Assembly (NCBI GenBank): GCA_964654695.1
Contig: CAZZKJ010000043.1
Span: 1-22,163 of the forward strand
DNA length: 22,163 bases
Source of the DNA: CAZZKJ01 sp964654695
GTDB taxonomy: Bacteria; Krumholzibacteriota; Krumholzibacteriia; WVZY01
Direction of reading: 5' to 3'
Shown here one piece after another: positions 15,766-22,163 of this stretch. How positions within the stretch are numbered: position 1 is the stretch's first letter; the number at the start of each line of letters is the position of its first letter. The position numbers were made by a program, and so were the translations under genes. The notes beneath the pieces were generated by a model. The model saw only the letters and a list, made by a program, of their open reading frames with translations. It made no database searches and was not told the DNA's origin.

Positions 15766-16680
15766 ATGCGCAAAATGAAATTAAAGCCGCCGTCCTTGAT
15801 GTTCCCCTCCCGCGATAGTCATGTTATTTTATTCATCCTTCCCTGGGCGCTGGTGTTTTGCATATTCTATCTTTTTCCTTTCATCTTTTCTTTTGCCCTC
15901 GGTTTTTCTTCGTATGATCCGTTGAACGCGCAGAATGTAGCTTTTGTGGGCGCTTCAAATTTTACCCGCCTTGTGAAGGATCCGCTCTTTCATCAGGCTC
16001 TCAAAAATACGATAATCTTTGTGTTCGGAACCGTGCCCGTAACAACCGCGGCGGCGCTTGGGCTCGCTCTCTTATTGACGGGAAAGGTGCCGTACAAGGG
16101 TGTCTTCAAAGCCGGATTCTTTTTGCCTTCCATTCTGTCGATGGTGGTAATATCGCTGCTTTTCAAACTTTTTTATTCTCCGGGCGGGGCCTTGAACGGT
16201 ATTTTAGGCGCCGCCGGCGCCGGGCAAAAGGGATGGCTTACAAATCCCCGCACCGCGCTGGGGGCGGTGATGCTGATGGACGTGTGGGCGGCGGTGGGCT
16301 ATTACGCCGTTATTTTTTACGCGGCCTGCGAGGCCATTCCCAGGGAGCTCTATGAAGCCGCCGAACTCGAAGGAGCGGGAGCGGCCGCTGCCGCCAGGCA
16401 TATCACCCTGCCGCTGCTCAAACCGGTTTTGAGCCTGGTCCTCGTAATCAATACCATACGATCATTCCAGGTTTTCATAGAAGTGTTTATTATGACGCAG
16501 GGAGGCCCCATGGGGTCTACAAACACACTGGTATTATATCTATATGACGTTGCTTTCCGGAAACTCGATTATGGATACGCCAGTGTGATTGCTTACGTAG
16601 TTTTCATGCTCTCCGGAATTTTCTCGATTTTGGCAATCAAACGAATGAAACCCAAACCCGCGGCTTTTTCTGGAGCATAG
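15766..16680 (+). CDS. ABC sugar permease, MalF/UgpA type
   Basis: A 304-residue inner-membrane permease with about six membrane segments, the first at about 20-45. The cytoplasmic EAA loop reads EAAELEGAG at 197-205, followed by HITLPLLKP, which contacts the ATPase in this family. Toward the C-terminus it has the family segment FIMTQGGPMGSTNTLVLYLY. GAGGAG at 15756-15761 precedes the ATG with a short 4-nt gap; ATG at 15775 is an alternative. It pairs with the binding protein upstream and the second permease downstream. Confidence 0.92.
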   Translation: MRKMKLKPPSLMFPSRDSHVILFILPWALVFCIFYLFPFIFSFALGFSSYDPLNAQNVAFVGASNFTRLVKDPLFHQALKNTIIFVFGTVPVTTAAALGLALLLTGKVPYKGVFKAGFFLPSILSMVVISLLFKLFYSPGGALNGILGAAGAGQKGWLTNPRTALGAVMLMDVWAAVGYYAVIFYAACEAIPRELYEAAELEGAGAAAAARHITLPLLKPVLSLVLVINTIRSFQVFIEVFIMTQGGPMGSTNTLVLYLYDVAFRKLDYGYASVIAYVVFMLSGIFSILAIKRMKPKPAAFSGA

Positions 16681-16717
16681 ACGCAGGTGGAGATTCGACC
16701 GGGAACCGGGATTAATT

Positions 16718-17506
16718 ATGCAAAGAAACAAGATAAAAAGCGCCGCCGCAGTGCTCTTGCTGATTCTGGTCCTTGCGGTTATGGTCTATCCTCTGGCCTG
16801 GATGCTCAGTATATCCCTGAGAACGGGAGATGGAGTGACGCTGAGATTCTACAAGGAAGTGTGGCAGGCGGGGCCGTTTGACAGGTATTTTTTTAACAGT
16901 ATTTTCGTTGCTATGATTGTGGTAACGGGTAATATCATTTTCTGCTCTATGGCCGGTTATGCATTCGCCCGCTATGATATCCGCGGGGGAAGAATGCTGT
17001 TTTTCCTGGTCATATCCACGATCATGCTGCCAAAGCAGGTCATACTCGTGCCTATGTACATTATAATGCAGAAACTCGGAATACTGGATACCTACGGAGC
17101 TCTGACGTTGCCTTTTTTGGCGGATTCATTCAATATATTCCTGATCCGCCAGTATCTCATATCGATTCCTCCCGACTGCGAGGAAGCGGCAAGACTTGAA
17201 GGAGCGGGAGAACTGACCGTGCTTTTCCGCATCGTAATGCCGCTCATTAAACCGGCGCTTGCCGTTGTGGTCATACATACGTCCCTAATAAACTGGAATT
17301 CGTTTCTTTTTCCGTTTATACTCACGAACAGCACATCCATGCGAACGCTGCCGGTGGGGCTCGCAATGCTGTCACAAGGAGCCCACAGCATCGATTGGGG
17401 GCATCTGATGGCGGGGGCCGTTATTTCGGCTCTTCCTGTTTTGGCTGCATTTGTCGTTTTTCAACGCCGTATCATCGGCGGACTCACCGCCGGCATGACG
17501 CGCTAG
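16718..17506 (+). CDS. ABC sugar permease, MalG/UgpE type
   Basis: A 262-residue inner-membrane permease, a little short for the family, with about six membrane segments beginning at residues 8-28. The EAA loop is EAARLEGAG at 156-164, followed by RIVMPLIKPALA. The segment ISTIMLPKQVILVPMYIIM and the C-terminal FQRRIIGGLTAGMTR are typical. It completes the membrane channel with the permease at 15766. No ATP-binding subunit follows, so a shared MalK/MsmX-like ATPase from elsewhere is expected. The next gene, anmK, begins 31 nt later. Confidence 0.92.
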   Translation: MQRNKIKSAAAVLLLILVLAVMVYPLAWMLSISLRTGDGVTLRFYKEVWQAGPFDRYFFNSIFVAMIVVTGNIIFCSMAGYAFARYDIRGGRMLFFLVISTIMLPKQVILVPMYIIMQKLGILDTYGALTLPFLADSFNIFLIRQYLISIPPDCEEAARLEGAGELTVLFRIVMPLIKPALAVVVIHTSLINWNSFLFPFILTNSTSMRTLPVGLAMLSQGAHSIDWGHLMAGAVISALPVLAAFVVFQRRIIGGLTAGMTR

Positions 17507-17537
17507 ATTGTCTGAATGATTTTCCCTGGAGAAAATA

Positions 17538-18743
17538 ATGTGTGAAGCCGAAGGTTTTGGAGGTTTGTCGTCTAAAAAAGATTTGCTCGCGGTAGGTCTC
17601 ATGTCGGGAACATCGATGGACGGTGTCGATGCCGCTCTGGTGCGTCTTAAAACGGCGAGAAATGATCCCGATCCCAAGCTGATGGCTTTCCACACCAGGC
17701 CCTATACCGGGGAGCAGCGGGACGCCCTGATGGAAACAGCGTCCGGACACCAGTGCACGGCTGAAGAGGTTGCGACATTGAACACAGGTGTTGCTGTAGC
17801 ATTCGCCGACAGTTTTTTCGCAGTATGCAAGAAAGCGGGAGTCAAACCCGGCAGCGTAGACTTCATCGGTTCCCACGGACAGACCGTCGCTCATGTTCCG
17901 CCGGGGGACGGGGACAAGCTGATGACGGGTACGCTCCAATTGGGTTCGCCCGGGATGATTGCCGCGCTTACCGGTGTTACAACCGTTGGGGATTTCCGTT
18001 CGGGAGATATGGCCCTCGGAGGCCAGGGCGCGCCCCTCGTGCCCTATGCCGATTATCTGCTTTTGCGAAGCAGAAGATCCAGCCGGTGCATTCTAAATAT
18101 CGGCGGTATCGCGAATATCACATATCTGCCGCGCGGCGGCGGAATAGAAGAAACCGCCGCGTTCGATACAGGTCCCGGGAACATGGTCAGCGACGCTATA
18201 TTCAGGGGGCTCTATCCGGGTTCTGGTGAGTTTGATGCGCTGGGTATAAAAGCCGGATCGGGCAGGGCGAAAGAAAGTCTGGTTGAAAAATTCTTGGAGA
18301 TGCCTTTTTTTTCGAAACAACCACCCAAATCCGCGGGGCACAGCGAATTTGGGGCTCACTTCGCGTGGGATTTTCTGGCCCGCGCCAGGGAAGCTGATAT
18401 GAACCGCGAGGATACGCTGGCGTCGTCGCTGCATCTCACCGTCAGAAGCATCGCGTTATCCATAGATCGGTTCATAAAACCCTTGGGCGATATTGATGAG
18501 ATTTTCGTGAGCGGCGGAGGTGCGAGAAACACGGCTCTTATTGAACTCCTTGGCCGTACGCTTGCTCCTATAGAAGTCGGAACCGTAGACGACCTCGGCG
18601 TTTCCGCGGAAGCAAAGGAAGCAATCGATTTCGCAGTCCTGGCCAGGGAAACTCTTTTCTTCAGAACGAACGTGATATCGCGAGTAACGGGGGCGTCCAA
18701 GGCTTTGGTTCTCGGTATAATCGCGCCGGGATCTGAAAAATAG
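17538..18743 (+). CDS. anmK: Anhydro-N-acetylmuramic acid kinase AnmK
   Basis: AnmK opens the 1,6-anhydro ring of anhydroMurNAc and phosphorylates it, giving MurNAc-6-phosphate, the substrate of MurQ. The 401-residue product is slightly longer than most. It has the ATP-binding loop GLMSGTSMDGVD at 20-31, IGSHGQTVAH, and DFRSGDMALGGQGAPLVP, in which Asp157 matches the catalytic Asp by motif. ILNIGGIANITYL, FDTGPGNMVSD and VSGGGARN follow. GGAG at 17528-17531 lies 6 nt before the ATG. It sits between the sugar permease and the SpoIID-type gene in the salvage operon. Confidence 0.96.
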   Translation: MCEAEGFGGLSSKKDLLAVGLMSGTSMDGVDAALVRLKTARNDPDPKLMAFHTRPYTGEQRDALMETASGHQCTAEEVATLNTGVAVAFADSFFAVCKKAGVKPGSVDFIGSHGQTVAHVPPGDGDKLMTGTLQLGSPGMIAALTGVTTVGDFRSGDMALGGQGAPLVPYADYLLLRSRRSSRCILNIGGIANITYLPRGGGIEETAAFDTGPGNMVSDAIFRGLYPGSGEFDALGIKAGSGRAKESLVEKFLEMPFFSKQPPKSAGHSEFGAHFAWDFLARAREADMNREDTLASSLHLTVRSIALSIDRFIKPLGDIDEIFVSGGGARNTALIELLGRTLAPIEVGTVDDLGVSAEAKEAIDFAVLARETLFFRTNVISRVTGASKALVLGIIAPGSEK

Positions 18744-18796
18744 CATGTTCGGATATGCGTCTTCCGCGCATTTATTTTCCGGGAAATATATTAAGC

Positions 18797-20065
18797 ATGA
18801 AAAACATTCGTTCTCTGATCATATATTTGTTCGTTCCGATGCTCGCATCATGCTCTTCGGTCAGTACTATCAAACGCCCGGTGTCCGGAGCCGGCAGGGG
18901 CCGGATGCCTTTGATTCGCGTGCTTCTGGCTTCTTCGACAAAGTCACTTATGATCAAGTCGAAGAATGGGTTTAGCGTTCTTTCAGAGGGCGGCGAGAAA
19001 CTCTGCAAAGCGAAGGGCGGGGAAAGGCTGATATGCGGCTCGAGCGGCGGGAAAATAGTTATCAGTCTCGAACCATCGGGGCGCGTTATCGAAGCGGGAA
19101 ATCCGGTCAGCATAGAACCCAACCGCGCATCGGGATTGATTTATGGAGGGATCGCCTATGGCGGCGGTTTTATTATTTCGAAAGCTGCCGGCAGGCGGCT
19201 TGATCTTGTCAACACGCTGCCTTTGGAAGAATACCTGTATGGAGTAGTCCCAAATGAATTGGGAGTCCGCGGCCCCGACGAGTTTGCCGCGCTTGAGGCT
19301 CAGTCGGTGGCGGCCCGGACATATGCGTTATCACGAATGGCCTACAGACGGTCGGATATTTTCGATGTACATGCCGGCGTGCGCGACCAAGTTTATATGG
19401 GCTTGAAAAAAACCGGCAAGCTCGCGAAGGCCGCGGTGCGCAAAACCAGGGGCAAGGTTTTGGAATACAGGGGGGACCTTGCCAGAACATATTACAGTGC
19501 CAACTGCGGCGGGCATACTTCCGATATAGCTCTTATGTGGCCCGCGAGAGAGCCGGCTCCCTATTTATCCGGTGTCCTGGACAGGGCCCGCGGCCGAAAG
19601 AACGCTTTTTGCATCGGCGGCCGGCACTTTCGCTGGCGGTATTCTTACAGCGCCGGAGAATTGGGACGTCTTCTGCGCAAAACCATTCCATCGGTTCTCC
19701 ATGTGCCGAAGCACCAGGTTGGAAGGGTTCGAGATCTTCGCATTGCAGCAAGGAGTTCATCCGGCCGCGTCGAGGCGTTGGAAATAATAACGACCAAACG
19801 CAGCTTCAATGTAGTCGGTGACCGCATTCGCTGGATACTGCTGGTTGATTATGACAAGGGACACATACTTCCGAGCGCCATGTTTTCTCTGAATAAGATC
19901 ATGAACGGCGGACGTCTGTCGTTCGTGAGTATAACTGGGGGAGGCAACGGACACGGCGTCGGTATGTGCCAGAGTGGAGCCCTCGAAATGGCCAGGCTCG
20001 GTTACACATTCGAGATGATATTGAATCATTATTATCCAGGCTGCAGAATAAGCAAGAGATATTGA
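18797..20065 (+). CDS. SpoIID/LytB-type lytic transglycosylase, lipoprotein
   Basis: A 422-residue protein. The N-terminus is a lipoprotein signal with a clean lipobox LASC at residues 16-19, followed by Ser20, which favours outer-membrane localisation. That signal decides the start at 18797 over the in-frame ATG at 18755. The SpoIID domain has LPLEEYLYGVVPNELG (141-156, with Glu154 at the likely catalytic position), the ALEAQSVAARTYAL segment, DQVYMG, YYSANCGGHTSD, and GNGHGVGMCQSGALEMA near the C-terminus. SpoIID cleaves glycan strands stripped of stem peptides, leaving anhydroMurNAc ends. Between anmK and nagZ it would provide the sugar fragments for salvage. Confidence 0.9.
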   Translation: MKNIRSLIIYLFVPMLASCSSVSTIKRPVSGAGRGRMPLIRVLLASSTKSLMIKSKNGFSVLSEGGEKLCKAKGGERLICGSSGGKIVISLEPSGRVIEAGNPVSIEPNRASGLIYGGIAYGGGFIISKAAGRRLDLVNTLPLEEYLYGVVPNELGVRGPDEFAALEAQSVAARTYALSRMAYRRSDIFDVHAGVRDQVYMGLKKTGKLAKAAVRKTRGKVLEYRGDLARTYYSANCGGHTSDIALMWPAREPAPYLSGVLDRARGRKNAFCIGGRHFRWRYSYSAGELGRLLRKTIPSVLHVPKHQVGRVRDLRIAARSSSGRVEALEIITTKRSFNVVGDRIRWILLVDYDKGHILPSAMFSLNKIMNGGRLSFVSITGGGNGHGVGMCQSGALEMARLGYTFEMILNHYYPGCRISKRY

Positions 20066-20079
20066 ATTAAGGAAAAAAA

Positions 20080-21855
20080 TTGACCGACGCGCTCACGCCC
20101 GAAATCAAGTTTCAACTCGTAAGGAAAATCGAAAACCATAAGGTTCTCGCTCTTACCGGTAAGACTCTGCTTGTCCATGAAAAAAAATATCTAGAGTTTC
20201 ATAAACCCGCCGGCGTGATTTTATTCGAACGCAATGTTTCCAACCTGTCGCAGCTGGGCGACCTGATCACCGCCGTAACGGAAGCGCTCGCGGACGGAGG
20301 CTTCGATCCCCTGATAATGACCGACCACGAGGGCGATCTCGTAAGCAGCCTTAAAAATATAATCGGTGTTCCTCCATCGCCCCTGGCTCTCGCGTCCGCC
20401 GGTGATCCCGCTTTCGTGCTGGATGTGGCCCGGGCCACCGGGGCGATGATGCGTAAGCTTGGCATTAATACGGTGTTAGGGCCATCAGCCGATTGCTGTT
20501 TCGATCTGTGCAGTCCGGTTACCGGTCTCAGGACTTTTGGGGCCGATCCTGGGAGCGTCGGAGAGTATGTTTCACAGATGATAAGGGGTTACCACGAAGC
20601 GGGGCTCATCGTATGCGTGAAACATTTTCCCGGGCACGGCTCGACCGCCCAGGATTCGCATACCGCGCTTCCGGTCGTTAATAAATCCATGGCAGAACTC
20701 AAAGCCGAAGACCTGGTGCCTTTTGCCGGAGCTTTTGAAGCCGGAGCCGAGATGTGCATGATGTCCCATATCGCTTTCGATATCGGCCGGGAAAACAGCG
20801 GAACATGTCCTGCGAGTTTTGATAAATATATTATTGGGGAAGTGCTTCGAAAAGATATGGCATTCGGCGGAGTTGTGATAACGGATGCGCTTGAAATGGC
20901 CGGCGCCAGAGAACACGCGCGCGGCACTTATGGGGGTCTGACCGGAGGATTGGAAAGGCCGCTCCTTGCGGGCGCGGACATCCTGCTTTTGAGCGAGCCT
21001 CTTCCCGAGCGCCTGACCGTCGGTGAAAACGGAGATTCGGTAATGTCGCTCAATGTTATGGAAACGATCATCAAGACCCTCGACCGTGTCGTTGATAAAA
21101 GCCGAATAGAAAAAAAGCTCAAAGATGCCGCGGATAAAATCGAAGGGCTGGGCAGCATGCTCGACCTGCTGGAAACGTCCGCAAAGAGGATAAACCGTCT
21201 TCGGCGCAGAGCGACGCACTGCGCTCCGCCCCCCAGGGAACCTGATAGAGGCAAGGTGATAGATCTCAGCAATTATCCCGCCAGACCCGGAATATACATG
21301 ACCGCCGCGGAAAGAAGTATTGCATTGGTGCGCGATCCCGATTGCTTCGTGCCAGCCGCTATGGGTGCAAGTAACGTTCTCATGCCGGTAGTGTGCGATC
21401 CTGGAGGCCCGATCGGCTCGCAGGATCTGAATGCATTCATTGATATGCTCCTGCGGCATTTCGAATCATGGCAGCGAACCGGTATCGCCGTCGATTTTGT
21501 TATCGATCCTTCCGGTACGCCTCGCCCCGTGTTCGCTGAATCGAGGCGCAAAGGGGTGCATGAAGTTCTCGAAGATGTTCCTGACGATGCCGACGCCGTT
21601 ATACCTGTATTTTCATCGCGCGGCTCTCCTCCAGCGGAGTTTTTGGACAGTTTCGCGGAATTTGCCGAGAGCAAAATGTCGCCGCTTGTTATCGTTACCG
21701 GATGGCCGCTCATAGAATGGATACCCAAGACTATAGGGGTAATGGTCACCTTCGGCTCCGGCCCCGAGGCTGCCTCGGCGGCCGCAGGCGTGATGTCGGG
21801 CAAGATCGAAGCAAGGGGCCGCGTGTCTCATATATGGCGAAAAGGCGGCCGTTAG
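20080..21855 (+). CDS. nagZ: NagZ-type beta-N-acetylglucosaminidase (glycoside hydrolase family 3)
   Basis: NagZ removes GlcNAc from GlcNAc-anhydroMurNAc compounds. This 591-residue form has the GH3 catalytic domain in residues 1 to about 350 and an extra C-terminal domain, like the two-domain Bacillus enzyme rather than the 340-residue enterobacterial one. The motif KHFPGHG (181-187) with QDSH (D192, H194) provides the general acid dyad, VVITDALEM holds the likely nucleophile Asp269, and Arg151 lies in GLRTFG. The usual DxEGGRV loop is DHEGDLV at 82-88, lacking its Arg. No signal peptide is present, so it should be cytoplasmic. The start is a TTG with AAGGA at 20069-20073. Confidence 0.92.
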   Translation: MTDALTPEIKFQLVRKIENHKVLALTGKTLLVHEKKYLEFHKPAGVILFERNVSNLSQLGDLITAVTEALADGGFDPLIMTDHEGDLVSSLKNIIGVPPSPLALASAGDPAFVLDVARATGAMMRKLGINTVLGPSADCCFDLCSPVTGLRTFGADPGSVGEYVSQMIRGYHEAGLIVCVKHFPGHGSTAQDSHTALPVVNKSMAELKAEDLVPFAGAFEAGAEMCMMSHIAFDIGRENSGTCPASFDKYIIGEVLRKDMAFGGVVITDALEMAGAREHARGTYGGLTGGLERPLLAGADILLLSEPLPERLTVGENGDSVMSLNVMETIIKTLDRVVDKSRIEKKLKDAADKIEGLGSMLDLLETSAKRINRLRRRATHCAPPPREPDRGKVIDLSNYPARPGIYMTAAERSIALVRDPDCFVPAAMGASNVLMPVVCDPGGPIGSQDLNAFIDMLLRHFESWQRTGIAVDFVIDPSGTPRPVFAESRRKGVHEVLEDVPDDADAVIPVFSSRGSPPAEFLDSFAEFAESKMSPLVIVTGWPLIEWIPKTIGVMVTFGSGPEAASAAAGVMSGKIEARGRVSHIWRKGGR

Positions 21856-22020
21856 GGAATAAGCCCGGTTTGGAATACGTTCGAGCGCATCAGTTTGTCC
21901 TGGCGGTACCGAGATCCGTTTCTTCCCGCCCTGCGCACACCGTTAACTTCCCGGCCGCACATACTGTTTGCATCGTTCGCGAAATTTTCATAAAACCTTT
22001 TTTTATTTAGGGTTTGCCGA

Positions 22021-22049
22021 TTGACAACGGCCGTTTGGTATGTTAAATT
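22021..22049 (+). promoter_or_regulatory. Promoter of the tRNA-Asp gene
   Basis: A full TTGACA (22021-22026) is followed after 17 bp by TAAATT (22044-22049), or after 16 bp by TTAAAT. Transcription would start near 22056, 55 nt before the tRNA. The 165 bases between nagZ and this promoter show no gene and no convincing terminator. Confidence 0.65.
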
Positions 22050-22110
22050 ATGGCTGGTTTTGCGCCCCTAAACAGGCTCAAAATGAAACACAGCATCTAT
22101 CTATTATGGC

Positions 22111-22163
22111 GGGGTCGTAGTTCAGCTGGTTAGAACGCCGGCCTGTCACGCCGGAGGTCGCGA
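22111..22163 (+). tRNA. tRNA-Asp (anticodon GUC), 3'-truncated by the window end
   Basis: The acceptor strand GGGGTCG, TA, D arm GTTC/GAAC and the anticodon stem CCGGC/GCCGG around loop CTGTCAC (anticodon GTC) are present, followed by AGGTCGCGA. The rest of the T arm and the 3' acceptor strand lie beyond the window. Confidence 0.93.

Noticed and set aside
20572..21459. A 295-codon - strand reading frame
   Set aside because: It is antisense to nagZ, whose catalytic motifs are on the + strand; the frame lacks any recognisable domain.
21702..22010. A 102-codon + strand frame overlapping the end of nagZ
   Set aside because: Half of it is out-of-frame nagZ, no ribosome binding site is seen, and the remainder has no recognisable features.
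1..22163. CRISPR arrays, insertion sequences, prophage or integrase genes
   Set aside because: No regularly spaced direct repeats, transposase motifs or integrase motifs were seen; the two tRNA genes have no nearby integrase and no repeated tRNA 3' end was noticed.

Overview
The window is a densely packed stretch of chromosome from a Gram-negative bacterium, with every recognisable gene on the + strand. Three traits suggest an uncultivated FCB-group lineage (of the Krumholzibacteriota / Eisenbacteria / Latescibacterota kind). There is a large gingipain-type (C25) peptidase with a C-terminal sorting-type domain that begins at a YPNPF motif. There are small secreted proteins, one with dockerin-like repeats, and two of them end in a shared WGxxKxLY motif. 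The lipoprotein signals also fit an organism with an outer membrane. The phylum is inference; no rRNA is present to fix it.

Region 1 (1-3783) holds the 3' part of an RluA-type rRNA pseudouridine synthase and then a complete partner-switching module: a STAS antagonist, an RsbW-like kinase and a large membrane-anchored GAF-PP2C phosphatase. No sigma factor or other final target is visible. Region 2 (3786-6200) is ruvX-mltG-larE: a Holliday-junction resolvase-like nuclease, the membrane transglycosylase that ends glycan synthesis, and a sulfur-insertion enzyme. A 53-residue membrane protein and a tRNA-Val(UAC) follow.

Region 3 (6744-9012) is a secreted-protein cassette. It begins with a consensus sigma-70 promoter (TTGACA, 18 bp, TATAAT) and a leader of about 125 nt, encodes three exported proteins of about 180-205 residues, and ends in an 11-bp rho-independent terminator. 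A 246-nt spacer inside it can form alternative RNA hairpins. Region 4 (9079-13358) has its own promoter and encodes the 1382-residue C25 peptidase.

Region 5 (13466-21855) is the most coherent system: murQ, an ABC sugar-binding lipoprotein and two permeases, anmK, a SpoIID-type lipoprotein and nagZ, all closely spaced. Read as a pathway, the SpoIID lipoprotein cuts stripped peptidoglycan strands outside the membrane. The ABC importer brings in GlcNAc-anhydroMurNAc or related sugars. Cytoplasmic NagZ releases the two sugars, AnmK makes MurNAc-6-phosphate, and MurQ makes GlcNAc-6-phosphate and D-lactate. The importer's role is inferred from this context; its ATPase is not in the window. The window closes with a promoter and the 5' two-thirds of a tRNA-Asp(GUC).
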